DNA of 64,000 bases, taken from NCBI GenBank assembly GCA_036897625.1, contig JAYMTA010000013.1, positions 1 to 64,000 on the forward strand, read 5' to 3'. Positions 24,641 through 37,459 of this stretch are shown here, one piece after another (positions within the stretch are counted from its first letter, which is position 1; every line of letters starts with the position of its first letter). The notes beneath the pieces are model-generated. The model was not told the DNA's origin and did not search any database. It saw only the letters and a program-made list of their open reading frames with translations. The stretch is from Pelargonium cotyledonis (taxonomy: Eukaryota; Streptophyta; Magnoliopsida; Geraniales; Geraniaceae). A program made the position numbers and the translations under genes.

Positions 24641-27600
24641 GCAATCCTACTTTTTTGAGAATCAGAGTGCCCTTCTATAAACAAAAACGGGTCTATTGAT
24701 TTGACCTATGGTGAAAATTGAACAAAGATTTTTCGGTCTTATACTATTCTTTCCTAAAGTAAACTGGGAAATAAATACTAGGAATACAAAATCTAAGACT
24801 TTTGAAGCAATTCCTTTACGCTTAGCCGCTTAGATTAGAATAGAACAAGAGCACCATAAGATTTAGAATTCCCTAAAAGAGTTACAGTGACTTAATTATC
24901 CTGGAACTTCTCTTAGAAACTGAGATATCGGGTTACAAGCATCAAAGAGACTCCGAAGTAGCTGAAGTTGCAGTCTTGAAAGTGGCTGCAAAGGAACCCC
25001 GGTAATAAGAACTTAATAGAACCTTTTATAAATGCATAAGTACTTCGGCACCCCTTAGATATTTTAGACTCATTTCACGAGGGAGTATCCGTCGCATGTT
25101 AGTAATGACTACAATTTCCTCGTACCCGGACTCGTCGCCTATAGTCAGAATCTCGAGAGTTTTGATTCTATTGGAGCTTAGCAGACATTCAGTTTTATGA
25201 TTTACGACCAATATTATAGCGCGTTTAGAACAGTAACTTATTCTTCGAGAGGTTTCATTAGCTAAATTCCGTAATTTTTAATGATATGGATTTTTGTCCC
25301 AGCAGTCTAACTAAATAGCAGGGAATGCTTTTGGGTCAGTGCCTTTGTACCTACTCTTTTTATATTCGTTGGTTTTTTTTTAACCAGATAGCAGCCGTTA
25401 TCCGTCAAGCAATAACCCTCTGTGTATAATGTAAAAGAAGTCGGCACTCGTATTTTTAGCTAGTAACCCGCTGTCAAATTCATGGAGCTGCCTATGTAAA
25501 GTAAAGCAGTAATTTATATGTATAAAAGCCCCTTTTCAAAGGTTGGTGGGCCTCGTACTCATACTAAAAAAGCAACCAATCCCTAACAAAGGAATGCACA
25601 ATTAAGTTATTAGAGAAACGAAAGCGAAAAAGCCTAAAGATATTTTAAAATGTTCCTAACTAATACAAGATATTACAACTCCTCTAGGTAGGGTCCTTAT
25701 ATTAAATTAAAATTTGTAGTTACTAGTTCTCTAAGTTAAAACTAGGTATAGGAACAAGCCGGTACTTCCTAGTGTAGCTTATTTATGAGCGCCTTCTTCC
25801 TTCTTTTAAGATTTCAGGGAAGCTTACTATGTTATAAGTATTTCGGTACTCTTTTATAGTATATTAAGTAATTTTAAATCTGAGTTTGAGCCTGACTTTA
25901 TGAGCGTTGCTACTATTAAAAAAAACTTTATAGAGATCCTTGCTTAGTTTTATTCCCCTTCTTATTCTTAGAACTCTTTAGTTAATTATTAGCCTATGCT
26001 ATTTTCCAATTCATCAGATCTTAAAAAATTCTTGAAATGGAATACCAAACATCGAATAAGGAATCTTTTGAATGAATATTATGACTTAAATCGAAAAATA
26101 GTATACACTGGACTTTGATTTAGTATACCTCAATCTAATCCATCTGGTATGTCAGTAGGAGCTTTTTGTTCTTTCGCCCTTAATTAAAATTAATAAGGAA
26201 TACAAATTAAAGTCATGGATCCTTCTAGTTCAAAATTGCATATAGAAATGAAATAGTTATCCTAGCTTTCTAGTTAAGTTTACTTGTACAGGACCCGGAA
26301 TATAATAGAAAGGAGGTTCCGAAACCCCCGTTTAGCCGTGCAGCTTCTGAGTTTTATGTGCTAAATAGGACCTTTCCCGCAACTGTGTTGATACTTCTAG
26401 AGAATCTTATTTCTATTTTTAAGGAGCTACTAGTATAAGAAACTGGATACAGGCGCTCTCCAACTCTATAAGAAGGGTCAAACCTAGACTTACATCTTTA
26501 GTCAAATTAGGCTTACTTGCTCTTTTTAATCGTTATTAATATTAACAAGAATTCATACTAAGAGTTAAGCTTCGGGAAACTTGTATATAGCATACCGACC
26601 GAGGAAAGACTAAGAAATGAAGTCATTTTTATTTTAAAGGGATTGAGTCTGCTAGGTAGTAAAAATTTGTACTGTTTCCAAGTTTTTAGTGCGGCTCTAT
26701 TTAAGGACAAATACTCTACTCAGAGGGTCGCGCATGCTTTTGCAAGAGTTATATAAGGAGCTTCTAGAATTGTGCCGAAAGTTTAGTAAAAATGCCCTTA
26801 ATTGAGTATCAGAAGTAGAGCTTAACAATAATATAATAGAGGCTTCTTTACTTTTTTGTTAAATGTTAATTAACGGGTCTATAACCCGGCAGGACTGAAA
26901 AATTTAAGATTCAGGTCGGAAATTATAATAAGGTATCCCTGGGATGTATAGCAGAACTCTATAGTCAAGTTCATAAATCTTGTTAATTGATAAGGAACTT
27001 GAAAAAGTAGTAAGGAAATTGTCATATATTTGTTATTTTGTAGTACAAAACTTTGTTATTATAAGTACAGGTACTTTAAAATTTTATTTGTCATGTAGTG
27101 TATAAACGTTATCCAGCGGGGTTGTTTGTGGATAGCCTCGGGTAGATCCTTAGAATACCTCTAGAGGATATAGAAAGAAAGGAAAACCCTTGCTTGATAA
27201 CTGTTTGATAGGTTACTCTTTACAAATCCTGTTTTAATAAATAGTTTCGGGGTTTCTTGACTACTACGCCAAGACTTCAATTTAAAGGAAATTCCTTTAG
27301 TATAAGGAACCCTTTTTACATACAAGTACCTCTAGACAAGATAAAGGAAAGATCGGGACTCTAAAACCACGGCAGCTAAAACCTTTGCTCATATTAATTG
27401 TAGGGACAATTACCCTATACTAAAAGTTAGACTTTTACGAGAATACATACAAATTTCAGAATTCCCTAGACCGGCCCTGTTTCGAGGAGGCGTTGGGTCA
27501 AATATCATAAAAATTCAGCTAACCTAAGGAATTCTCCTATTTAGAATTGTTATTGCTACTCCTTAGCAGTTCTTTTTTGTATTCCAATTTAATCCTGGAT

Positions 27601-28486
27601 CTTCTTTCTATGTATACAGTTAGTAAAACTAACCTGTATTTAAAATTAACACTTCTAACTTCTAATAAGGGGCCTTCCTTATAGTAAAAGCTAGGAAACC
27701 AATACCATGCCAATTCTTATAAGCAAGATAACAAATGTCTTAACTTCTGTTACGAGGATACCCCCTCCTTTGGTAAAATGCAAGTCTTCGAAATACCTTT
27801 TTCATCATAGATTCCAGTTCGATGTAGTGTTATTATTTACAAGTTTACCTAATTTGGGAGAGTCTGCCATACCTTCACCATATTTAGTAACTTGGCTTCT
27901 TCTCGGAAATAAAATAGTTAAAAGGGTCCCAGGGGAATTCCTCCTTTTCAAGAGAATCCTTTAAGTTGGTTATGTTATCTCTGGTGTACTACTAGGGGTT
28001 GGCTTGCTTATTAAGGAATACTTTGACATAGCAAAATGAAAGGTTTCGGATTATACTATTTTATAGGTGCCAAGAAAGAGAAGGCGTATAAACGCTAAAC
28101 TAGTCAAAGGTAAGCTCTTGTGTAATGTCAGACTCTAATACAAAGCAGAAGTTAAGTAACAAATTATACAGAAAAAAGGATCTAAATAGAGGGTCTCAAA
28201 GTCAAAATAAATGAGCACTTTTTCTAGAGCTTATTATCCTAAATTCTTTATATAATTTATAATTACAAAAGCACTATAGTTACTAAAAAGGTATGGCGGA
28301 AAATCATTAAGCAAAGTCTTAGAAATTCTTCCTACACAACACCACAGAAAGAATTAGAGTATATTCCAAAATCAGGGTTAGGTAATCAAATAGAAATGAA
28401 TATCGACATCCCCCTTGTGATTCAACAAATTAAAAAGCAGCATTAAAAGGTTATTCAAGAAATCCTGTTCTACTTTTTCTCAAGCC
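24641..28486. other. Gene-free AT-rich spacer
   Basis: The GC-rich palindromes resume here. Open frames of 61-85 codons (25026-25211 minus, 27707-27964 plus) show no family motif. No tRNA, rRNA or intron domain was recognised. Confidence 0.5.
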
Positions 28487-28488
28487 AT

Positions 28489-28552
28489 TGGAGTATAGCA
28501 AAGCGGTAAGGCACCGGTTTTTATATTCGCATGCGTTCGACCCCAGCAACAT
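28489..28552 (+). pseudogene. tRNA-Gln relic 1
   Basis: The 5' half TGGAGTATAGC, AAGCGGTAAGGCA, CCGGTTTTT follows the mitochondrial tRNA-Gln(UUG) pattern with few changes. The 3' half keeps GCATGC and GTTCGA but has lost several bases of the T-stem and the 3' acceptor strand. The anticodon bases after TTTT are altered, so it is not functional as a glutamine tRNA. Confidence 0.65.
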
Positions 28553-31500
28553 GAGATATCTTCTATATTTAGATTTAGACCCTTTATTAAGGGGTAAACC
28601 CTAATTACTGAAAATCCAGCAGTCTTTATATCTGAAATTTAGGACTCCTAACCAAAGGCCTTCCCAAGGGCTATTATCTAGGCGAGAAAAGTCATACCAA
28701 CAAACAAACTTAATATAGTCGATTTGAGCTCAATATCCTACTTTCACTAAATAAGCTAGCATTCTATAACTAAGAGAAAAAACCCGTACAAGGAAGAGCT
28801 TATGCACAAAAATCTTTTTAAGAGAGTATAGCGAGAACTTTTTAAACAATATTTACATAAACAGAATAGTAATCGCGATAAAATACCAAAGCGCCATGCC
28901 TTTTCAACTTTTCAAATTTGTATTATATTAAGATACAAATACAGACTCATTAGGTTAATTTGGATAGTAAATTCTAGCGCAGGATAAGCTATTTTTACTA
29001 TAAAAAACTTTCTATAGGGCCCTAGGTTTCAATGATTGACCCTGAATTATAGAGCGCGGGGTTTACATCTTCTATACTTCTAAAGGAAGAAAGGTAGACA
29101 TCTATTGACAATATATTTTACTATTTATTACACTTCTTACTAGTTATGCAGTCAACCCCGATAAAGAAATCCCCTGAAGTCCTAGTATATCTAGTACCTA
29201 GACCTGTCTTAATGACGTAATTTAGATTCTCTAAGGTTGTTTCACGGCTTTTTACTCCGGGTTTTAGCTGTAGAAAGGCAAACCTTTACTTTTCGTTTGT
29301 TTTGAGGCCCTTTTAAACCCTTCTCCCCCCTTATATCAATTATTTCTTTAAATTAAAAGAGATTTCTTGCAATGGATTTTATAGGGTAACTTTGACTGTT
29401 ATTAACTTGACAAGGATTTCTTGAAAACCTGCTGAAATGAAATGACTAGGAATTCTTTTGACTGTGTTACTTCTATATTGTTATAGATATAATGCACGAG
29501 TCTCAATCAAGTAGGATAAGACGGCTCTCTATACCTCTCGCAAAAACGGAAAAACCCTTACCTTAGATAAATAAAGGGCACTTGCTAAGCTCATACTTCT
29601 AAGAAAATAATGAGGAACAGATTGTAAGATAAAAGATTCCTAAATAACTTACTTATACTAATTTCTAACATGACTACTAAAGACAAAGCAAGAGTTCAAG
29701 TCCTAATACAAACTATAAAACTTTTCTATTATTTACCGAGCCTACTTCACTAAATTAGAGGGAATACTATAAATATCTATAGCTTTGCTAATATGAGAGT
29801 TTCCGAAGCGCCTTTTTAGGAGTGTGAGTTTAAACAGGTTCCTTAACTTTTATTTATTCTTGAACATCTCTCCGTCTAAAATGCTTTTTTTTTTAAGAAT
29901 CGGACCCCTTTATGATACTTCTCATTCAGATGACATACTTGAGTTTTCTAACTAAAGAAAGACTCCTTTTGGAAATCCTAAAACCGGTACAACTAAGCAG
30001 AACATAAAGCTTAATAGTTGTATTAGTGTTAAGTCGCCTATAAACGGGGTAAAGATATACTAGAGCAAAAACCGGGCTTTCCTTTTTTTTGGTACTCGGA
30101 AATTCTTATTGCTAATTGCTAGTGGAGTTTAGTTTTTATAGGGAATTTTTGGAGAATAACTCTTATAAAGAAATTTGATGCATCTTATCTAATGTAACTT
30201 GCTTCTTTTCTTACAGGAGTCTTAAATACTATAATTTTACCTCTTTTATTAGGGACCGCCCTAGAAAGACCTAATATTTATAAGGCTGTCTATATTTTGT
30301 TTTGCTTACCTTACAGGGTTCTTTTTCTTTCCAAGTCTCTATAACAAATGCAGTTAACTAAAACAAAACTCGTTTGTGTATTTTCAATATAAGAACTACG
30401 TACTTTTCCGAGTGGAGGAAAGTCTTTCTTTAGTAGGAAAAATTCTACTTGTTCGTAAGGGAAAGCAATATATTATTTCACAAAAAAGTGAATCTTTACC
30501 AAATGTCTGCGGGAAAGCATATACAATAAAAAACTTAAAGTAAAATCTAATAGTAGCTCTCATAAACTTAAGTATTATTCAAAGGATTCAAAAGACGCCT
30601 CGCTAGGATAACGAAATCGCTTAAGGGTCCAGTTTTTTCTTTAGTACAACTGCCCGAGCTATTTGTAAGATAATAATTCTCGAAACCTAAAAAGCGGAAC
30701 ACAAACTGACAAAGCAGATTTGCTAGGAAAGAGAAAACGCATTCCGAACTTCAATTTGTATCAAATAAGTAACTCTATTTTGGTTTGTTCAAGTAAGGGA
30801 GTTACCTGTAAATTTCTACATTGTTTTTGTGGAGGCATACACTGTTTGAGAGCCTGTGGGTCTATGAATGTTAATATATACGCTCTTGGCTGACTTTGGG
30901 CTTTAATGTGGCGCCCCTTAATTGGAAAGAGATCCCAATTTCTGGAGTATAAATACTTGGTAGATAGGGCCCTACCTATTAGTGGAGTGCTGGCAACGCT
31001 TTTAAAAGCATACGAATTTGAACTTATTTACGTGGAAATGCTAAGGATTCCACACAATTACTTACTATATTAAAGGGACCCTTATTGAGAAAAGTCTAAA
31101 AGCATGTAGTTAAGTTAATGGATCCAAAGACCACGGAAGCTTCCTTATTTCTAGATAATAGATTTTTGCTTGTTCATGAGGCTGCCCTTAAGGCTCCAGT
31201 AATAGCCCGCTTTAAAAACGAACTAAAATCTTTTACTAAGCGTATAGAATCCTAACTAAACTCGGGATCTCCTTTAAGTTAAGAGAGTTTACTTTATCTA
31301 AATCCATTCCATTTCTTACAAGTCAAGTATATACATAACGATAACTTTGGCTGCAATCGAGAAAGAAAATCTACTAATAATAACACTTGCAAACTTTATA
31401 AAATTATTCGACATAATATATCGAGCTAGCTTTTTTAGTAAAGAACTTAAAAAATGGACTACCCTCGCACTGGTATCAGGGTACTAGAGTCTCCATTATA

Positions 31501-34500
31501 TAAATACTGTATTTAAGTACTCTGTAAACTTAACATTAACGCTTAGACTACATTTGTTTAACTTCTTATCTAGTTAGGGCCTTTATTATATTTATCGATA
31601 CCAGCCCTGCTTTAATTTGTATTGAAATTAGCACAAAGTGGTACATAAGATTCGGACGGTCTTATCTTGGCTTTTTCTTTGTTGAGTTTGGCAAGAGGGA
31701 GATATACTCTTGAATAGAAAAAATATAAGATTCACTAAATTCTTGTAGTGTGGACTTACTCTTTTTATTAGTTACTGCTCTCTTAATCTTTGGTCAACAT
31801 AAATTCTAAAATTCTTACTTCAATTAGATTTACAGAACTATATTATATTTCTCAAAACTCTGTTTTTCTAAAAAGCCTATGCTTTGCCCCTATGGTTGAC
31901 CTAAATAAATTAGTCAGGATTGCGGGCTTTTATAGCGTATCCTGTATTTCAAGGTTTCTGCTAAATGAAAAAAGTAGAGTCTCTATGCCCAACATGGGCC
32001 TTTATTCAACATATAATTATTTCGTAAAGTACTCTCTTATAAGACCAAAAAGTGTAATTTATTGGTCAAAAACTAGCTCTAGATCTCCTAGTTAGAAGGA
32101 ACCTAAAACTCAGTAAACTATAAAAAACCGGGAATTCCCTTAGCTTTAGTCATATTTACACTCCTAAGGGTCCCTTTATTCTCAAAAATGGGAACTCCTC
32201 ATAAGAAACAAAGGAACACAAAAGCAACCCTTCCTTAATAGCTGCACCAAAAATTTTCGGAATAGAGGATATTATACTTTTTAGTAAAGAGCTTACTAAA
32301 AGCTAAAGAAACAGAATTCGTATTAATTTGAAAAGTACCGAAGTTTATATAAACTCTTTCCTTTATCCCTTGTTTAGATACTCTGTAATGCTTTTTACAT
32401 TTGAAGTCTTTAGAACCCAAAATTTACTATATAATTTGAAATTCCTTGCCTGACTTGAGAAGCTAAAAAACGCCGCCTGAATGGACCTTTTACTAAACTT
32501 AATAAAGAATTTTTCCTAGGGATATACTCTCTAAAACTAATGAGGCAATCTTTCCTTAGAATTTTAGAAAAAGGAATTTCCTCAACTTGCTTACTAATGA
32601 GTCATATCTTGTACTCGACTTAAGCGCAAAGCTTTTTATTTTATATATTACTTACCAGAAACCCACCCAGAAAAAATTTTACTTTAAAGTAAAAACAATC
32701 CCTCAAAACCAGAAGGACTCGTTCCTTATATGCTTAACAGAACCCCTATTATATTCATTCTGGTACTCTTCCCAAGAAGGGGAATCCTTGTGATAGACTT
32801 AAAAAGAACTTCCCTGCTTGTACTACCCCTTTTATAGTTTAGTTAAAAACTTCTTCTTAAATTCTTTATTCCTTTTTTATAAGACCTCGTTTCAGGAACT
32901 GCTTTTTTAGGATTAATTTCCCTCGTTAAAGCTTACCCAAGCGAAAGATTATATATCTAAAGAAAACGACTTGTACCCCATACTCATTACATTCCTTCCG
33001 TTCTAGATTAATTAAAGACAGCGGAACCTCTCAACCAGATATATAAAGTCTCTCTTGCTTGCATGTTACCTTAACCTAATTTCGAGAGTGCTAAAAGCAA
33101 GCCTTAATTAAGTCGACTAAGAACAATGGTAAGAGTTCAAATACACTATCCTATACACTATAAGAGACTCTCACTATACTACCTAAAATACTTGTTTACA
33201 GAGAACCTACCTATAGATATTGCTAGATTAGGATTTTTATGACTAGAAACATACTCAACTAATATTTTTTTATCTCCCCCACTAAATGGATCAAATCTAG
33301 AGTTTATCGACAAAATATTGAACTAGAAACTCGAGAGAAGGCTTTTCTTTTACATATTTTACATGAGTTGTAGTTTTTTAGTGAACTCCGTAGATGCTAA
33401 ACTGAAAAGAAGTGTAAGTAAAGGGAGAAACCCGAGGATAAGGACTAAGCTGAGTATAACTCTAAAGATTTCCCTGTTTATAAGTTAAGCGGAGATCAGT
33501 AATGTAAAAAGATAGAAACTGTTAGTTAATGCTCCGAAAAACCTAAAAAGTCCGGATTCGTACAATATACAAAAGAATCTCAATGGTTGCGAACTAAAAA
33601 ATATAAGGACAATGGAACTGAAAGCCCTAGCCATCAGAACAGAGTTAACCTTGAGGGTTTGTTTGTAAGCTCCTCTTAAAATCTCGCTTTATACCTAACT
33701 ACACCAGAAATTCTATAACTATTTGCAACTACGTAACAGTTAACAAATTAAACTTTTATCCATCCTATAAGGCTATCTAACAAATAATGTTCGTTATATC
33801 CAAAGGTCCCCATTACAAGTGTTCAAGTGGATCCTATAAATTTTATACCAATTGAGAGCTACCTAAGCCACAAGATCTAAAAAAGGGTAAGCCATTCAAC
33901 AAAACTTTGAGTTTTATAGATTATGGATTTTACTTAAAAGCGAGGAATTACAACCACAGCAGGCAGGGCTGGCAGTTAAGATTCCTTTTTATTTACCCTA
34001 GTTATCCTTTAGGGGCCCTTATCTTAGTCTTCTAAAGGTGCCCTCGCAAGGTTTGACAAATTCTCGTACTAATGAATCATACTGTAGCTATCTATTTCTC
34101 AAATATTATTTAGTACGCTTCTTATTAGTAGAGTAGGGTGTTCCTTGTATAGATCATAAAAGAATAAAGCAGCAGGACTTGTACCGAGGGAAAAACTGAA
34201 CCTAAACGGAAAGCTGTAAAGGAAAGTTGAGGTAAGCACTCTTAAGAATGAAAACTCTTGATACAAGCCGATATAATATTCCAGCAGATAGTAACTTCGG
34301 GATTGTTCTAATGAATCCAATTCCCACAGTGATGAATCTAACGCAATTGAAATTCCTGGGGAGTTATACTCTTGTGTATTGATAAGACTCTTTTCACTAT
34401 TTCTTGAAGCTCGATCTCTCCGCCGGATGAACCATATAGCCAAGAGAAAGCATGAACCAGAATAGAAGAGCTGGCCCCACCCACGAGTCAATTTTTTTTA

Positions 34501-34735
34501 GTAGTCTCATTAGACTGTACATCTTTCTTGGTATGTCCAGGATAATAGGTAGGAGCATAAACTGAAAAAACCTTCTGGAGCTTTTATATCCTAACCCAAA
34601 CGACTCCTTTCTATTTAGTATATTTCATGTTTATTTGAGGTGTCTCACTTTTACAAGCAGCTTGCCTATCGTGGTGTAAAAGATAAAAACCCCTAAAAAA
34701 CCTGGAAACGGAGGAACATAAGAGCAACTCCTTAC
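28553..34735. other. 6-kb gene-free AT-rich spacer
   Basis: It holds the perfect palindrome TAGGGCCCTA twice (29015-29024 and 30965-30974) and GGGCCC at 34013-34018. A T-arm-like word, GAGTTCAAGTCC, occurs near 29691. The frames at 31790-32095 (101 codons) and 34099-34491 (130 codons from a TTG, minus strand) resemble no known family and fit chance expectation. Confidence 0.5.
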
Positions 34736-34739
34736 TTTA

Positions 34740-35180
34740 ATATCCTCAAATCCCTTGTATCTTCATAATGTCTTTCTTATGAGCCTTGTGAGCTATACCC
34801 CCTTCTTAGCTGTTATACCGGTACTCTATATTGGTATCTATATCTTGAAGAAATAGACAGGACCCTTTATTTATATAAACAAACGGAGCTCCTTACTTCG
34901 TATTACTTAGATTTCATTCTAGCTCTTGTAACAGAATTAAGTCAGGTTACATCAAATACTAAAAACTAGAATTACCTCCTTATTATACCCTATTTCTAGA
35001 CCTTACTAAATACAAACCTCAAAATAGGATTCTTAGAAGGAGCCCCATATAGGTAACTTCCTTGTTTACTTAATACCTTTCTTAACCCCTATTTCTTTAG
35101 AACTAGAACCTTATTCATACCTTGTTTTTATGAGTCTTAGAAGCTACACTCTTATTTTGTATCTGACTCAGAGCTAAACC
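34740..35180 (-). repeat. Purine-rich blocks of the composite repeat family (reverse)
   Basis: On the minus strand two blocks are visible. One has GTATAGCTCACAAGG then GCTCATAAGAAAG (reverse of about 34776-34802). The other has TAGCTTCTAAGACTCATAA then GGTTCTAGTTCTAAAGAAA (reverse of about 35095-35150). The second word matches 3455 and 6300. Neither hairpin module was found beside them. Confidence 0.45.
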
Positions 35181-35184
35181 AAAA

Positions 35185-37434
35185 CCCGGTAGAGCGCTAC
35201 GAAACAGCAGCAACATGTACATGGTTCAATACTGATTTAGAGAAAGATAAATAAGAATACTTGACTTAAAGAATTTATGACTTACAAGCAAGAATTCTAA
35301 TTCCTGAAACAAGTCTTACTATTTAAGGAGGATCAAGATCCATTTGTGTTTTGTTTTTACACCCCAGGTTTATTTATTCCATTAGGGAATTGAAGAGGTT
35401 TGATTATCGCCTAGTATGGGAGTAGTCCTAAAACGCCTTCGACCAAGTCAAAAGTCTTACTTTTTAGCTCAATCAAGTAAATATCATAACACGTAGAAAA
35501 AAAAATCAGAAGCTAGGCTAGTGAAAAAAAGAAGGATAGATTCGATAAGAGGCGCAAAGCCATAATTCGAAATGCGATTGAAGCGTAATCTATATTATGT
35601 ATATACTTTACTCAGACTTAACAAACCGTATAATTTACATCACTTAACTAGGGACTTGTAAACTAATATAGTCCAGATAAATAAGAACTTAAGAACAACG
35701 GGTCCTTTTTATTAACGAACCTAAGAAATATTTCTAGACTGCACATTAATTTGGACTCAGGAGGTAGCGTTGACAGCCGCCTGTTGGCGAGGTGTGAAGA
35801 AGGAGCATCCTAGGAGTTTAATGATTTTATGAGTTCTCCAGATTTTTAGGGGTTAAATAAGATTAGTGACTACAAAAAGTGTCTCATATACAATGAGTTT
35901 TACTGCCTATAAAGATACTATGATTTTCAATAATTATCTTACTCTTACAGGATACTCCTGTATGATGGATTTGCGTTTTATCAATAAGTTGGTACTTTTT
36001 ATTTAAGCCTGTTAAATTAAACCTTTTCGGAAGTGCAAGTGCAACTAAAGAATGACATACCATAATATTTTTAAATATAAAGCTCTAATTAAGAGAAGGA
36101 AACACAATTAAGGATCTTATAATTGGACCTGTTATATAATGTACATATACAGACCTATGATAAGGGGAAATACACCTAATGCGGGATGCCCAAAACGACA
36201 CCCAGCGAATCCAGTTAACTTATAGAATTTATAAGTAGAAACTTTTTCTACAAATGTAATATACGTTACAGAAAAACTCCTTTTGCAAGCAATAGTAAAC
36301 TCTCTTTCAAAAAGAATATATGAGAGGTCGCATATACAAGGAATCACAAGAATATGAAAGTAGCTATCTATCAAGAACAAAGAATAACATACTCTAGGGC
36401 ACGAGACCAGACTGCTTCCTATTAGGCTTTGATTATTAAGGGACTGACTGATTAACCTTACGTAACCGAGCAACCTTTTTTACTAGAAGGCCGCACTCCT
36501 CCAGAATGTAAGAACCTATTCTCCTATTATAACTGAGTGAATAAGTATAAGCTTTTGCTAAAAACGTTATAAAGGAAAGTTAACCTAATACTTTGAAAAC
36601 TAAATATGAAAACGTACCTATTAAAAAAAATATATCGAAAGTCTTTAGGCGTTATTCAAAGTAACGAGAATAGAACTAATCATCTAACTAAGATGAGTCC
36701 CTATAATGTATCCGGGGAATTATATCTTCCTATGGTAACTCGGGGAAGCCTATGCCTGCCTAGACACTCAGAACAAACACTCTAATCCAAAAACTTATAT
36801 AACCCTTTATTCTAAGCAAAACAAAGACAAATAAAAAACTGAAGCTAATAGGATGTGAATTAGACTTTTTCACCTTTAAGGTTTTGTAGTTACTTCTAAC
36901 AACCTAACTGGACTAGATATTTATTTGTAACAAAGCTTTTTTTCTCAAATGAATGCTAGCTCAGCTAAGTTGATCTATGATAGGTATATATAATTTAACA
37001 GCAGAGCTTCCGCGAGCGGATTATGTCTTAATTTCCTGTAGGTAGGCCGTCGGATTAGAAAAGGTCCCAATACACGGGTTCAAAACTAATGAGTTTGCAG
37101 TTTCAGTAGAAGTAAAAAACTAAGAAGACTTGCTTTCTTCTAATTAAAATGGAAGTGCACACATAAAAAAGAGAATTTCTTAGGTTTTGGTTCATGAATT
37201 TCGTATTATAAGATGGGAGTTGGTACACTTATTTTTTAGGCTTGTATTTAGAAAGTTCTAGAGAGGTCCTATTAAGAGATTTCTAGTTTAGTAAGCAGTA
37301 AACACTCTGGAAAAAGGATCTTAAGTCTTAATCTCGTGAAACTCGCTTTTTTAATTATTTACATACAAATAGATTGAGCTCATCCTGCTCTTGTATCCTT
37401 TGTAATGTAGGTTATTAGAAAGTGTATATTTTCT
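35185..37434. other. Gene-free spacer
   Basis: The 113-codon minus frame at 36132-36473 is unassigned and probably chance. A tRNA 3'-half-like stretch with ACGGGTTCAAAACTAATG lies near 37073, too degraded to name. Confidence 0.45.
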
Positions 37435-37435
37435 G

Positions 37436-37459
37436 TGGAGTATAGCCAAGTGGTAAGGC
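37436..37459 (+). pseudogene. tRNA-Gln relic 2 (5' third only)
   Basis: These 24 bases, from TGGAGTATAGCC through AAGTGGTAAGGC, match the start of plant mitochondrial tRNA-Gln as I recall it, covering the 5' acceptor strand and the whole D-arm. The sequence then diverges completely: no anticodon arm follows, and only a vague T-arm-like AGATTCAAATCG appears near 37532. It is a truncated copy, or one interrupted by unrelated sequence. Confidence 0.65.

Noticed and set aside
31790-32095. 101-codon plus-strand frame
   Set aside because: No family resemblance and ordinary AT-rich codon content.
34099-34491. 130-codon minus-strand open frame
   Set aside because: It begins with TTG and shows no family motif; at this base composition roughly one frame of this size is expected in 64 kb by chance.
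36132-36473. 113-codon minus-strand frame with hydrophobic stretches
   Set aside because: Hydrophobicity follows from T-rich codons; no known mitochondrial membrane protein motif.
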